A stretch of DNA of 64,000 bases, taken from NCBI RefSeq assembly GCF_009811795.1, contig NZ_BLJE01000008.1, forward strand, positions 26,178 to 90,177, given 5' to 3'. Of this stretch, positions 42,371-51,050 are shown piece by piece (positions within the stretch are counted from its first letter, which is position 1; each line of letters begins with the position of its first letter). Below the pieces are notes generated by a model. It did no database searches. It saw nothing but the letters and a program-made list of their open reading frames with translations, and was not told the DNA's origin. Position numbers and translations under genes: made by a program. The stretch is from Litoreibacter roseus (lineage in GTDB: Bacteria; Pseudomonadota; Alphaproteobacteria; Rhodobacterales; Rhodobacteraceae).

Positions 42371-42388
42371 GTTCCAGCGCTGGAAGGT
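42371..42388 (-). promoter_or_regulatory. CueR-type dyad upstream of the DUF305/Grx-MauE genes
   Basis: Minus-strand ACCTTCCAGC-GCTGGAAC is a near-perfect CueR-type dyad (TTCCAG/CTGGAA, adjacent half-sites). The -35 position corresponding to TTGACC in other copies is GGAACC, which is weak, so promoter activity is less certain than at 45362 or 56925. It lies 32 bp before the start codon of the DUF305 gene and 26 bp from the cueR stop. Confidence 0.62.
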
Positions 42389-42414
42389 TCCCAATCCAAG
42401 CTATTTTTTTCGTG

Positions 42415-42807
42415 TTACTCCGTCGCGCCTGCCAATTCTCCCAAGATCGGGCAATCCGGGCGATGATCACCGTGGCAGGCATCGACGAGGTGCGACAGTG
42501 TTTCCCGCATCTCCCGAAGCTGCGCGATCTTGTCATCGATGGCCGACAGATGCTCTTCGGCGATGGCCTTCACCTGAGCACTCTCCCGCGTTTCGTCCTC
42601 GTAAAGGCTCAGAAGGACACGGCAATCCTCGATCGAGAACCCGAGCGCCCGGGCACGATCGAGAAAGGCCAGTTTATGGAGGTCGGTTTCCCGAAACGCG
42701 CGGTATCCGTTGTCGCTTCTTTGCGGCCTGATCAGGCCGATATCCTCGTAGTACCGGATGGTTTTTGGTGGAATGCCGGACCGGTCCGCAACTTCTCCAA
42801 TATTCAT
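42415..42807 (-). CDS. cueR: Cu(I)-responsive MerR-family regulator CueR
   Basis: A 130-residue MerR protein: MNIGEVADRSGIPPKTIRYY with EDIGLIRPQRSDNGYR wing, then a dimerisation helix. The metal loop DACHGDHRPDCPILGEL has Cys111 and Cys119, and Ser77 replaces the Cys found in divalent-metal sensors. These are the CueR criteria for Cu(I)/Ag(I)/Au(I). It is encoded 12 bp downstream of copA on the same strand and should act on the five TTCCAG/CTGGAA dyads listed here. Confidence 0.94.
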   Translation of the reverse strand: MNIGEVADRSGIPPKTIRYYEDIGLIRPQRSDNGYRAFRETDLHKLAFLDRARALGFSIEDCRVLLSLYEDETRESAQVKAIAEEHLSAIDDKIAQLREMRETLSHLVDACHGDHRPDCPILGELAGATE

Positions 42808-42819
42808 TTCCTTGCCCTC

Positions 42820-45330
42820 CTATTCGGCAGGTTGCGATTGCGTTTCGATCCGCGGCGCAGGGGATTTCGCCTCTTCGCGCATCGCGGGGGTGATGCGGCG
42901 CAGACGCAGGGCGTTTGTCAGAACCGAAACAGAGGATAGGGCCATGGCACCCGCCGCAAAGACCGGCGACAGAAGCAGCCCAAATGCCGGGTAAAGAACG
43001 CCTGCGGCGACCGGGATCAGCGCGACATTGTAGCCAAAGGCCCAGACCAGGTTCTGGCGGATGTTCGTCATGGTCCGTTTCGAGACCTCGACAGCATTCA
43101 CCACACCGCGCAGGTCCCCTGACATCAGCACAACATCCGCGGATTCGATGGCAACGTCGGTGCCTGTGCCGATGGCAATGCCGACATCGGCGTGCGCCAG
43201 GGCCGGCGCGTCGTTGATCCCGTCGCCCACGAACGCGATCTTTCGGTCCCCGGCCCGCAAATCATCGAGCGCGGCCACCTTGCCATCGGGCAGGACCCCG
43301 GCAATCACGTGATCGATCCCGGTCTCACGCGCGATGGCCTCGGCAGTTTCCTGTTTGTCGCCGGTAATCATCGCAACTTTGAAACCGCGATCATGCAGGG
43401 CGGCAATGGCCTCCTGGCTCGCGCGCTTCACAGGGTCCGCGACAGCGATCACCGCCGCCAGTTCGCCGTCTATGGCCGCATAGAGCGCGGTCCGACCGCG
43501 GCTTGCAAGATCCTTTTCCCTATCCATCAGCGCGGCGATCTCGATCCCTTCGCGGCGCATGTAACGATCCGCACCGACCAAGACCTCTTGGCCCTCGACT
43601 GTCGCGGCAACACCGTAACCCGTGACAGACCGAAAGCCCGTCGCAGAAGGCACAGCAACACCGTCGCTTTGCGCGCCGCGGAGAATGGCCTCGGCAATCG
43701 GGTGTTCGGACTGTGCTTCGACGGAGGCAATCAGGCCGAGAACGCGCTTCCGATCGAAGCCGTCTGCCACGATCACATCGGTAAGGGTCGGCTGGCCTTC
43801 GGTGACGGTCCCGGTCTTGTCGAGCGCGACGACATCGACCTCTGACAGCGCTTGAAGCGCATCACCCTTGCGAAAGAGCACCCCCATTTCCGCCGCGCGG
43901 CCGGTGCCCACCATGATCGATGTCGGCGTGGCCAACCCCATGGCGCAGGGACAGGCAATGATCAGAACGGACACACCGGCCACCAGTGCAAAGGTAAGCG
44001 CGGGGTCAGGTCCGACGGTCAGCCACACAAGAACCGTCAATGCCGACAAGACCATGACAGCCGGGACGAACCACAGCGTCACACGATCCACAAGGCCCTG
44101 GATGGGCAGTTTGGCCCCCTGCGCTTCTTCGACCATGCGGATGATCTGCGCGAGCGTTGTGTCCGCCCCGACCCGGACCGCTTGGAAGGTCAAGCTGCCG
44201 GTCCCGTTGACGGTGCCGCCCGTGACGTTTGCCCCCGCGGATTTCGCAACGGGGACCGGTTCGCCCGTGATCATGCTTTCATCGACGTTGCTGGACCCCT
44301 CGGTCACCGCGCCATCCACCGGGATCCGCTCTCCGGGGCGCACAAGGATCACGTCGCCAACAGCCAAGGCATCGACATCCACTTCCTCTGCCGCTCCGTT
44401 CCGAATGACACGGGCGGTGCGCACCTGCAGACCCAGAAGCGCCTGAATGGCGGCTCCGGTACGACCTTTCGCACGCGCCTCCAGCCAGCGTCCGACCAGG
44501 ATGAGAACGACGATCACGGCCGCAGCCTCGAAATAGACCGCACGCACGCCTTCGGGCAGAAGCGCTGGCAAGAAGGTGGCAACCACGGAATAGACCCATG
44601 CGGCCCCCGTGCCGACAGCCACGAGACTGTTCATGTCAGGCGCACCCCGAAAGAGTGCTGGGACGCCTTTCGTGTAGAAATGACGCCCCGGCCCGAACAG
44701 GACGATCGTCGTGAGAAGGAACTGAATGATCCAGGAGGTCTGCGTCCCGATGCTGCGCTCGATCACCATGTGAAAGGCAGGTACAAGATGCGCGCCCATC
44801 TCGAGGATGAAGACCGGGAGGGTGAGCACCGCTGCAAGCAGGACATTGCGCCGCAGTCCGTCCGCCTCTTCCGCCTTGCGTTCCACCCGGGATTGGCTGG
44901 CGTTTGCTTCTGCAATCTCCGCCGGGTAGCCGATGGCCGCGGAGGCCGCCATGAGGTCCCCGGGCGATACTGTCCCTTCGAGATACTCGACCATCGCCGT
45001 CTCGGCGGCCAGATTCACAGTGACCGACACCACACCGGGAAGGTCGGCAAGCGCCTTGTCCACCCGTCCCACGCAGGACGCACAAGACATGGACGCGATG
45101 TTCAGGGTGATCTTCGCCGTCCGGGCCGGATAGCCCAGTGTTTTCAACGTTTCCGCAGCCTTGGTCAGATGAGCTGGCGTCTCGACAGACAGGCGCGCAG
45201 TTTCAGAGGCAAGATTGACGGTGACGCCGGCCACGCCCTCCAACCCGGACAATGCCTTTTCAACACGGCCCACGCAGGAGGCACAGGTCATGCCCTCTAT
45301 GCTCAGAGTTTTCTGGTGTCTTTCGGTCAT
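42820..45330 (-). CDS. copA: Cu(I)-exporting P1B-type ATPase CopA
   Basis: An 836-residue ATPase with two N-terminal HMA domains ([18 protein letters not shown] and [18 protein letters not shown]), each with CxxC. The ion helix [15 protein letters not shown], phosphorylation site [20 protein letters not shown] and [10 protein letters not shown] are all intact. The CPC plus two CxxC HMAs define Cu(I) specificity. It exports copper from the cytoplasm to the periplasm, where the oxidase and Cus proteins act. It is transcribed from the CueR-type promoter at 45362-45392 together with cueR. Confidence 0.96.
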   Translation of the reverse strand: MTERHQKTLSIEGMTCASCVGRVEKALSGLEGVAGVTVNLASETARLSVETPAHLTKAAETLKTLGYPARTAKITLNIASMSCASCVGRVDKALADLPGVVSVTVNLAAETAMVEYLEGTVSPGDLMAASAAIGYPAEIAEANASQSRVERKAEEADGLRRNVLLAAVLTLPVFILEMGAHLVPAFHMVIERSIGTQTSWIIQFLLTTIVLFGPGRHFYTKGVPALFRGAPDMNSLVAVGTGAAWVYSVVATFLPALLPEGVRAVYFEAAAVIVVLILVGRWLEARAKGRTGAAIQALLGLQVRTARVIRNGAAEEVDVDALAVGDVILVRPGERIPVDGAVTEGSSNVDESMITGEPVPVAKSAGANVTGGTVNGTGSLTFQAVRVGADTTLAQIIRMVEEAQGAKLPIQGLVDRVTLWFVPAVMVLSALTVLVWLTVGPDPALTFALVAGVSVLIIACPCAMGLATPTSIMVGTGRAAEMGVLFRKGDALQALSEVDVVALDKTGTVTEGQPTLTDVIVADGFDRKRVLGLIASVEAQSEHPIAEAILRGAQSDGVAVPSATGFRSVTGYGVAATVEGQEVLVGADRYMRREGIEIAALMDREKDLASRGRTALYAAIDGELAAVIAVADPVKRASQEAIAALHDRGFKVAMITGDKQETAEAIARETGIDHVIAGVLPDGKVAALDDLRAGDRKIAFVGDGINDAPALAHADVGIAIGTGTDVAIESADVVLMSGDLRGVVNAVEVSKRTMTNIRQNLVWAFGYNVALIPVAAGVLYPAFGLLLSPVFAAGAMALSSVSVLTNALRLRRITPAMREEAKSPAPRIETQSQPAE

Positions 45331-45361
45331 GGCGGTTCACCTCAATTCGAGCTTCAAGGCG

Positions 45362-45392
45362 AATATAGGGCTTCCAGTCACTGGAAGCTCAA
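45362..45392 (-). promoter_or_regulatory. CueR-type promoter of copA-cueR
   Basis: Minus strand: -35 TTGAGC (45387-45392), a 19-bp spacer with the dyad CTTCCAG-TGA-CTGGAAG, then -10 TATATT (45362-45367). Spacer length and dyad are those of CueR-controlled copA promoters. The leader to the start codon is about 25 nt. Confidence 0.88.
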
Positions 45393-45469
45393 GGGCAATT
45401 CACAAAAACATTCAGCCACCCGTGTGAAGGGAGCATAACCTGTTTGTAACCAGCTGTTTCCAAATAAAA

Positions 45470-45485
45470 TGTATCGGAATGTAAA
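45470..45485 (+). promoter_or_regulatory. Direct-repeat box TGTATC-N4-TGTAAA (site 2)
   Basis: TGTATCGGAATGTAAA repeats site 1 with one base change in the core. It is followed one base later by TTGCTG (45487-45492) and, 17 bp on, by ATATCA, in the same register as site 1. It drives the small membrane protein gene at 45536 and perhaps copZ. Confidence 0.65.
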
Positions 45486-45535
45486 CTTGCTGTCCCGCCC
45501 GCTTGTCAGATATCAGAGGGCTCGGAGGTCCAACC

Positions 45536-45823
45536 ATGCACGTCCAAAAGACACAAAATCACGGAACCGGAACCAAAATCATGCATGCCGGGATGTGGAT
45601 CTGCTGCGCGGTCATGGTTCTGCCCCTGCTCGTCTTCTTCGCAGGCGGTGGGACCATCTCGGGGCTCTCCACCAGCCTCGGTGTGCTGGCCCCAATCCTG
45701 CTGTGTCTCGCGGCTCATGGGGTGATGTTCTTTTTCATGGGAAAATCCTGTCACGGGACCCGCCAGCCGTCGGATGCGATATCCCCCGAAAAACGCGCGG
45801 AGCCCCAGGCGACAGACGCTTGA
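45536..45823 (+). CDS. Small two-helix membrane protein (DUF2933-like)
   Basis: A 95-residue protein started at ATG 45536 with GGAGG upstream. Two hydrophobic segments (MWICCAVMVLPLLVFFAGGG and LGVLAPILLCLAAHGVMFFF) are separated by a short loop. Cys and His residues at membrane ends (GMWICC, GKSCHG) could bind metal. The MHAGM-W-CC pattern resembles DUF2933-type proteins often found beside copper genes. Its end overlaps the copZ promoter by 4 bp, so copZ has its own CueR-type promoter within the same run. Confidence 0.7.
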   Translation: MHVQKTQNHGTGTKIMHAGMWICCAVMVLPLLVFFAGGGTISGLSTSLGVLAPILLCLAAHGVMFFFMGKSCHGTRQPSDAISPEKRAEPQATDA

Positions 45824-45850
45824 CCTTCCACCTGCTGGAAACCCTAAGCC
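45820..45850 (+). promoter_or_regulatory. CueR-type promoter of copZ
   Basis: -35 TTGACC (45820-45825), a 19-bp spacer with TTCCACCTGCTGGAA, then a -10-like TAAGCC (45845-45850). The left half-site TTCCAC has one mismatch to TTCCAG. It overlaps the end of the preceding gene and lies 25 bp before copZ, which is preceded by a good AGGAGG. Confidence 0.8.
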
Positions 45851-45874
45851 TCTCCTAACCAAGGAGGGTCATCC

Positions 45875-46069
45875 ATGAAATTCCATGTCCCGGACATGAG
45901 TTGCGGTCATTGCACGGCCGCTATCACCCGAGAAATTCTCGCGCTCGACCCGGCGGCGCAGGTTACCCCTGACCTCACCGCCCAAACTGTTGCCGTGGAG
46001 ACACGCCAGACCGGTAGCGCTGTCGCAAAGGCGATCGAGGCGGCTGGCTACAGCACAAACCCGGTCTGA
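45875..46069 (+). CDS. copZ: Copper chaperone CopZ (HMA domain)
   Basis: A 64-residue single HMA domain with MKFHVPDMSCGHCTAAITRE, whose MxCxxC loop binds Cu(I). It passes copper to CopA or CueR in the cytoplasm. AAGGAGGGT lies upstream. It is preceded by its own CueR-type promoter and ends 3 bp from the convergent DsbA-like gene. Confidence 0.92.
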   Translation: MKFHVPDMSCGHCTAAITREILALDPAAQVTPDLTAQTVAVETRQTGSAVAKAIEAAGYSTNPV

Positions 46070-46071
46070 TC

Positions 46072-46800
46072 CTATTGCTTGGCCGCGCGGGCCTCTTCCG
46101 TCAGCCGGATCATCTGGTCCGCGTCGATGACACCTGGAACCAGCGCATCGCCGATCACGAAGGACGGCGTCCCGTTAAAGCCAAGGTCGCGGCTCATCTC
46201 CATCGATGCAGAGATATGGGCGTCAATCTCAGGCGCCTGCATGTCGCGACGGAGTTGGGCGATATCGAGCCCGACCTCTTCGGCCACGCGGATGACGCTC
46301 GCCTCTTCCGCGCGGCCCTGCATCCCCATCAAGGCCCAGTGGAATTCCTCGTACTTGCCCTGTTCGCGCGCGGCCAGCGCGGCGCGGGCAGCAAAGACCG
46401 ACCCCTTGCCGAGGATCGGCCACTCCCGGTAGACCAGTTTGACGTTCGGATCTTCGGCGAGCAGCGCTTCGATCTCTGGTTTCACGCGGCGGCAATAGGG
46501 ACAGTTGTAGTCGAAGAACTCGACCACGGTCACATCGCCATCCGGGTTGCCGAGGACCGGCGCGTTCGGATCGTTCTCCAGAACATCCCGGTTTTCAGAC
46601 AATACGCTTGCCGCCGCTGCCGCCTGGCGTTGCTGTTCGCGTTGTTCGATGATCTGAACCGCCTCGAGCACAATCTCGGGGTTCTCGCGAATGGCCTCGA
46701 GCACCAGCTCTTTCACCCTGTCCTCACTCAGCGTGTCAGCCTGCGCGGCCAGTGGCAGTGTCACAATGGCGAGTATCGCCATCGCCTTGGTGATTTGCAT
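46072..46800 (-). CDS. DsbA/Com1-family oxidoreductase (CPYC)
   Basis: A 242-residue exported protein with signal peptide (ending AAQA). An N-terminal dimerisation-like helical region (SEDRVKELVLEAIRENPEIV) precedes the DsbA domain, with FFDYNCPYCRRVKPEI (CPYC) and FNGTPSFVIGDAL. The arrangement is that of ScsC or Com1 proteins, which work with ScsB. It is the last gene of a seven-gene leftward copper operon (L,D-transpeptidase to this gene) and follows the cytochrome c by 1 bp. It would be a natural partner of ScsB at 38476. Confidence 0.92.
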   Translation of the reverse strand: MQITKAMAILAIVTLPLAAQADTLSEDRVKELVLEAIRENPEIVLEAVQIIEQREQQRQAAAAASVLSENRDVLENDPNAPVLGNPDGDVTVVEFFDYNCPYCRRVKPEIEALLAEDPNVKLVYREWPILGKGSVFAARAALAAREQGKYEEFHWALMGMQGRAEEASVIRVAEEVGLDIAQLRRDMQAPEIDAHISASMEMSRDLGFNGTPSFVIGDALVPGVIDADQMIRLTEEARAAKQ

Positions 46801-46801
46801 T

Positions 46802-47287
46802 CTAATTCTCCCTGCTGCGCGTCTCGCCTTCCGTCCGCACAGCTTGCATGTCCTGAATCCGTTCGGGCCAGGTTGATTTGATGTACCCCAGGATGTTCCA
46901 GATTTCCTGATCGCTCAGTTGATCCCCGAAGCCGGGCATCCCGCTGTCGAAGTCCATGCCCTGCGCCGCCATGACAGCGCGTCCCCCGAGCTTGGTGTAG
47001 TCAAACAGCAGCTGGTCCCCGTGGTGCCAGGTATGCCCGGTCTCGTCATGCGGCGGCGCGGGCAATCGCCCGTCTTCGCCCGGGCTACGCCAGTCCGGCT
47101 GACCCTCGAGATTGGCACCGTGGCAGGCCGCACAGGTCTCGGCATAGAGCGCCTTTCCGGCGACAATGTCGATGTCTTCGGGCATGACGCCGCGCTCGGA
47201 CTCGGCAGCTGCGCCGGTCCAGACATAGATCCCTGCCCCGAGGAGAAGCAGCAGTCCAATGCCCAGGGAGAGCGTAGCCCGGGTCAC
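46802..47287 (-). CDS. Membrane-anchored cytochrome c (copper operon, distal)
   Basis: A 161-residue protein started at GTG 47285-47287, overlapping the oxidase stop by 4 bp. It has an N-terminal anchor (LSLGIGLLLLLGAGIYVWTG) and one c-type haem site YAETCAACHGANLEG (CxxCH). The distal Met is probably in DSGMPGFGDQL. The C-terminal QEIWNILGYIKSTWPERIQ is typical for class I cytochromes c. It could receive electrons from copper oxidation by the multicopper oxidase or shuttle to a terminal oxidase. The next gene begins 1 bp away. Confidence 0.88.
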   Translation of the reverse strand: MTRATLSLGIGLLLLLGAGIYVWTGAAAESERGVMPEDIDIVAGKALYAETCAACHGANLEGQPDWRSPGEDGRLPAPPHDETGHTWHHGDQLLFDYTKLGGRAVMAAQGMDFDSGMPGFGDQLSDQEIWNILGYIKSTWPERIQDMQAVRTEGETRSREN

Positions 47288-48669
47288 GCAACATCGACCC
47301 AGGTCATCATGCCCGAGGCCGCGTGCGAGAGCATGTGGCAATGCAGCAGCCATTTGCCGGGATTGTCCGCGACAAAGGCAATGTCCCGAACCTCGCCGCG
47401 CTGAAGCAGCGTGGTGTCTCTCAGAGCTCCGAGGCTTCCGTCAGCTGCAATCTCGTGGAAATGCATGCCATGCAGGTGCATCGCGTGCGGGAAGGAGGTG
47501 TCGTTGGTGATCTTGATCCGGACCGTTTCGCCCCGTGAAAGAGATGCCAATGGAGAGCCGTCCATGCCCCCAACCGATCCGTTGAAGGCCCAGAATTGCC
47601 CGGCTTGCATCATGTCGCGCATCGATGACATCCGACCGCCCATCATCGCGCCTCGCATGCCACCCATGGCCCCACCTTCCATGCGCAAAGCGATGTCTCT
47701 CGCTTCGGCCAGATTCGGCACAGGAACAGGATTCGGTGGCAATGCCAGCGGCGCTGCGCGGCGCGCGCGCGTGCCATCTGATCGCACCTCGAAGGCCACT
47801 TGAGAGAAACTCTCGTCACGGTCGAACTGTACGATATGCCCGGCGCCACCCACCTCTGCGACGACATCGACAATCAGATCGATGCGTTGGGCGGGGGCGA
47901 GAAGAAAAGTCCCGTCAATCGGCTGTGGCTGACCCAAAGGCATGCCGTCCAAGGCAACAATCCAGCCGTCGAGCCCGTCCAGCCCCAGTTGAAACACCCG
48001 TGCATTGGCAGCGTTGATCAGTCTCAGCCTCAGCCGGTCGTGCCGCGCCACGTCGCGCGACAGGTTATAGCGCCCATTCGTGGTGATGTAGTTCCCGAGC
48101 CGGCCTGCATGACTGAGATCATGCATGGCCCCGAAGGTGTCCGGAATCTGTGCGGTCTCGGGATCGATCAACCAATCATCGAGGATAAGGACCTCCTCAT
48201 GATCGATGTCGAGCGCGTCGGGCTCCTCCACGATCAGCGCTCCGTGCAGTCCACGGGCGACCTGCTCAAACGACCGGTTATGGGAATGGTACCAGTAGGT
48301 GCCGGCGTCGGGGGCCACGAAGTCATACTCAAAGCTCTCTCCCGGAGGGATCGCATCCTGCGTCAGTCCCGCCACGCCATCCATGGCGTTCTCAATGCGA
48401 ATGCCATGCCAGTGAACCGAGGTCGGCGCCGGCAGGTCATTGACGATCCGCCGGGTTACCCGAGCCCCTTGTGCAATTCTGATTTCCGGGCCGGGGGCGT
48501 GCCCTTCGAAGCCCCATACCGTTGTCTTTTCATATTGCTCCGGCAGCAATTGGAGATCGGTGACGCTGGCTCTCAGCGTCACCAATGTCGTCTGTGCGGA
48601 CAGGGCCTGCGGCAACACCGCCAAACCGGCGGCACTCATTTTGAGAAAGTCACGTTTTGTCAGGCTCAT
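47284..48669 (-). CDS. Periplasmic multicopper oxidase (CueO/CopA-oxidase type)
   Basis: A 461-residue oxidase started at ATG 48667-48669 (MSLTKRDFLKMSAAGLAVLP, a Tat-like signal with Lys-Arg). All four copper-ligand blocks are present: SVHWHGIRIEN, YWYHSHNRSFEQ, PHAMHLHGMHFHEI and LLHCHMLSHAASGMM. A Met-rich loop (MGGMRGAMMGGRMSSM) near residue 360 is the CueO-like Cu(I)-binding feature. It oxidises toxic Cu(I) to Cu(II) in the periplasm. It lies in the same operon as copC and copD. Confidence 0.94.
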   Translation of the reverse strand: MSLTKRDFLKMSAAGLAVLPQALSAQTTLVTLRASVTDLQLLPEQYEKTTVWGFEGHAPGPEIRIAQGARVTRRIVNDLPAPTSVHWHGIRIENAMDGVAGLTQDAIPPGESFEYDFVAPDAGTYWYHSHNRSFEQVARGLHGALIVEEPDALDIDHEEVLILDDWLIDPETAQIPDTFGAMHDLSHAGRLGNYITTNGRYNLSRDVARHDRLRLRLINAANARVFQLGLDGLDGWIVALDGMPLGQPQPIDGTFLLAPAQRIDLIVDVVAEVGGAGHIVQFDRDESFSQVAFEVRSDGTRARRAAPLALPPNPVPVPNLAEARDIALRMEGGAMGGMRGAMMGGRMSSMRDMMQAGQFWAFNGSVGGMDGSPLASLSRGETVRIKITNDTSFPHAMHLHGMHFHEIAADGSLGALRDTTLLQRGEVRDIAFVADNPGKWLLHCHMLSHAASGMMTWVDVA

Positions 48670-49532
48670 GTGGGCACCGTAAGAACTGAAGTGAAGATGG
48701 CTGTTGCGAATAGAATGACGCCAACGCAGAGCCATTCCAAGGAAATCGACTTTGACAGTTGCGGGCCGACGCCGGGATCACCCCGTTGAAGAGCCGGTAC
48801 GAGACGCACCTTATTGAGTGCTGCCAAAGCCAACAGCAATGCCACAGCGGCAAGCTTTGCCAAAAGCCACAGACCGTAGCCGGTTCCGAACAGGGCTGAG
48901 ACGGATCCCACCAGGCGCCAGGTCATGATCGCGCCGGCAACGACGAGGAGCGGAACGGCGACAGCGGCGATCTGGCCAAAGCGATGACCGAGGGCTGCGG
49001 CGTCACCCAAAGTGTACGCGGACCGCGAGAGGCGGCTGAGTGGAAGGAAGATGCCAATCCAGAATGCCGCGGCAATGAGATGCGCAAACAAGACACTCTG
49101 AAACCACAGCCGATCCTGGCTCGCCACATGACCGATCTCGCAAAAGCTCCAGATCGCGACAGCGCCGCCGACCGCAGCGACCCATAGCCAACGCCCGCCG
49201 ATCGCAGCGCCGAGAACAAGTGTCCCGAGACCGAGGAGCCGGAACAGCAAAGCCTCTCCGGGTGGGGTCTGCCATAGAAGTGCCAGAATGGACGGATCGA
49301 CCATGCCGGAGACGTCATCCATGAGCACCGCACCCCGGACGGCAAATCCTAATGCGGCCATCGCCACCGCCAGTGTGGCAAAGCCAATGGCCCAAATGCG
49401 CGTTGCGCGATCGAGTGCCGACATCTGGTCGGCGAGAACAAGTCGACAGAGGATAAGGCCTCCGCTCGCGAGGACCCCGAGATAGAGGAAGAACTTGGTG
49501 GCAATCGCGGCCAATCCCCAGAGATCTGGCAC
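48666..49532 (-). CDS. copD: CopD-family copper resistance membrane protein
   Basis: A 288-residue protein of about eight helices with the CopD conserved features: LGTLVLGAAIGGRWLW, HVASQDRLWFQSVLFAHLIA with AAFWIGIFLPL, and TGYGLWLLAKLAAVALLLAL. It works with CopC in copper transport across the inner membrane. It begins 3 bp after the copC stop and overlaps the oxidase gene by 4 bp. Its own pore direction is debated for this family. Confidence 0.92.
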   Translation of the reverse strand: MPDLWGLAAIATKFFLYLGVLASGGLILCRLVLADQMSALDRATRIWAIGFATLAVAMAALGFAVRGAVLMDDVSGMVDPSILALLWQTPPGEALLFRLLGLGTLVLGAAIGGRWLWVAAVGGAVAIWSFCEIGHVASQDRLWFQSVLFAHLIAAAFWIGIFLPLSRLSRSAYTLGDAAALGHRFGQIAAVAVPLLVVAGAIMTWRLVGSVSALFGTGYGLWLLAKLAAVALLLALAALNKVRLVPALQRGDPGVGPQLSKSISLEWLCVGVILFATAIFTSVLTVPT

Positions 49533-49535
49533 GCC

Positions 49536-49895
49536 TCACTTCACCTCGAAGGAGAAACTGCCGGTCATGGGATGTCCATCGACGCCCAGACCGCGCCACT
49601 CGATCTGGTAGAGACCGGACCCCATCGGCACGAGCGGCAAGGAGAATTCTTTCACGAAGCCTGACTGTGCGCCGAGGTCGAGCGTTTCGATCTGAGTGCC
49701 CGCATAGGTCATTTCGACTTTCGTCAAACGCATCCCGTCGTTGAACCGCATCTCGAGTGTCTCGGGCACGTTGTCCAGGACCGCGCCATCGGCAGGCGTC
49801 ATGCTTTCCTTTTCCGAATGCGCCAGGGCGTTCGTTCCGATCATGGCCAGAAAAACGGCAATTCCCAATATTTGCTTCACGCGACTATCCTTCAC
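49536..49895 (-). CDS. copC: CopC periplasmic copper-binding protein
   Basis: A 119-residue protein whose signal peptide ends NALA, exposing His as mature residue 1 (HSEKESMTPADGAVLDNVP). The downstream DGHPMTGSFSF supplies the second His, and a conserved Asp should complete the Cu(II) brace site. The PADGAVL and MRFNDGMRL stretches are diagnostic. It carries copper in the periplasm and partners CopD, encoded 3 bp further on. Confidence 0.93.
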   Translation of the reverse strand: MKDSRVKQILGIAVFLAMIGTNALAHSEKESMTPADGAVLDNVPETLEMRFNDGMRLTKVEMTYAGTQIETLDLGAQSGFVKEFSLPLVPMGSGLYQIEWRGLGVDGHPMTGSFSFEVK

Positions 49896-49907
49896 CTGGT
49901 TGCCTGC

Positions 49908-50348
49908 TCAGTTTATCCCATTCGCCCGCTGCAATTCCCGCACATAGGCCACGATCATCTTTACATCCCCATCCGTCACGCCCTCCACGGGTGGCATGTT
50001 TCCAAAGCGCCAATGATGTGCCCGAACGCCGTTCTTCGCCGCCAGCAAAAAGGCCGCGTCTCCGTGATGGCTGGGTTCATAGATCTTGTGCACCAATGGT
50101 GGGGCGACACCGTCCTGACCAGCGGCATTCGTACCATGACACACTGCGCATTTGGCCTCATAGGCCAATTTGCCGACCTGTGCGTTGGTCGAGAGAGTTT
50201 CTGGCAGAACAACCTGGACCATCGGTGCGCCGCCCGCACTGACGTCGCCGGAAGCTCGCTCTACAGCGTCGTCGCCCGGCCCTGTCCACAAAAAGCCGAC
50301 GGTCAGAATCGCCACGATCGCCAGTGCAATGACGCTGTATCGCCCCAT
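49908..50348 (-). CDS. Cytochrome c (copper operon, proximal)
   Basis: A 146-residue protein with N-terminal anchor (VIALAIVAILTVGFLWTG) and one haem site AYEAKCAVCHGTNAAGQ (CxxCH). The likely distal Met is in FGNMPPVEGV. DVKMIVAYVRELQR closes the fold. It is separated by 12 bp from copC and directly adjoins the L,D-transpeptidase gene. Two small membrane-bound cytochromes c in one copper operon suggest electron exit for Cu(I) oxidation, or spares for a damaged respiratory chain. Confidence 0.88.
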   Translation of the reverse strand: MGRYSVIALAIVAILTVGFLWTGPGDDAVERASGDVSAGGAPMVQVVLPETLSTNAQVGKLAYEAKCAVCHGTNAAGQDGVAPPLVHKIYEPSHHGDAAFLLAAKNGVRAHHWRFGNMPPVEGVTDGDVKMIVAYVRELQRANGIN

Positions 50349-50917
50349 CAGATCAATTTGACCTGAGTGCCAACCGGGGTCCGATCAAAAACCTCGATGA
50401 TGTGCTCATTGTAAAGACCGATGCAGCCGCTCGACGAGCGTCGGCCGATCTTGCGCGTGTCATGTGTCCCGTGAATGCGGTAATACTGCCATGTCAGATG
50501 CAGCGACCGCACTCCAAGCGGATTGTCCGGACCCGGCGGCATGTAGGCCGGCAAAGTTGGGTCGCGCTCGCGCATGGAGGGTGTCGGCGTCCAATCGGGT
50601 TCCGGGTCCTTGAAGATGATTTCCGTATATCCCCGGCGCGTGAGTTCATCCGTCATCGGAACAGAAGTTGGATAGACAAACATGGTGCCATCCGCCGTCC
50701 ACTGCTGGAGCGCGCGCGAAATGGTGTCCGCGATGATGATGCCTTTGCCCAGAGTATCGAAATGATCCTGCCAATTATGGGTGCGGAAGCTCGACGCGTT
50801 GCGGCGCACGGGCGCCAACGTTTCGGCGCGCAGCAAAGATGGCGCACACAGCATCGCAGTGCCGAGGCCGCCGGCAAAGTGGCGGCGCGAGAGTAACGAT
50901 CGGTTTCCTGCCTTCAT
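50348..50917 (-). CDS. Tat-exported L,D-transpeptidase heading the copper oxidase operon
   Basis: A 189-residue protein with an excellent twin-arginine signal (SRRHFAGGLGTAMLCAPSLL). The YkuD domain has RGYTEIIFKDPEPDWTPTPS, YRIHGTHDTRKIG and SSSGCIGLYNEHIIEVFDRT with active-site Cys. The Arg of SxGCxR is Gly here. It forms or edits 3-3 murein cross-links. As first gene of an operon with copC, copD, a multicopper oxidase and two cytochromes, copper induction through the box at 51000-51015 is likely. Confidence 0.9.
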   Translation of the reverse strand: MKAGNRSLLSRRHFAGGLGTAMLCAPSLLRAETLAPVRRNASSFRTHNWQDHFDTLGKGIIIADTISRALQQWTADGTMFVYPTSVPMTDELTRRGYTEIIFKDPEPDWTPTPSMRERDPTLPAYMPPGPDNPLGVRSLHLTWQYYRIHGTHDTRKIGRRSSSGCIGLYNEHIIEVFDRTPVGTQVKLI

Positions 50918-50999
50918 GGGACTGCCTCTTTTCCATGTCGAACGCTTTGTTTTCTATCGAACTCTGGGAAGTGGCGGAATGCGATCAGCCCCGGAAAAT

Positions 51000-51015
51000 T
51001 GTAAGGTTATGTATC
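51000..51015. promoter_or_regulatory. Direct-repeat box TGTAAG-N4-TGTATC (site 3)
   Basis: Two TGTA motifs begin 10 bp apart on the plus strand, 83 bp upstream of the leftward L,D-transpeptidase/copper oxidase operon. The orientation is reversed relative to the gene it would control, compared with sites 1 and 2. It matches the same two-part pattern found beside the two-component genes. Confidence 0.5.
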
Positions 51016-51050
51016 AATGGTGAGAGACACGAATTGCGAAACGGTCTGGG

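Noticed and set aside
43852..45438. 528-codon open frame antisense to copA
   Set aside because: Dominated by Arg, His and Asp repeats from the reverse strand of a GC-rich gene; copA itself is unmistakable.
47800..48789. Long plus-strand frame antisense to the multicopper oxidase
   Set aside because: No domain or start signal; the opposite strand has all copper-ligand motifs.
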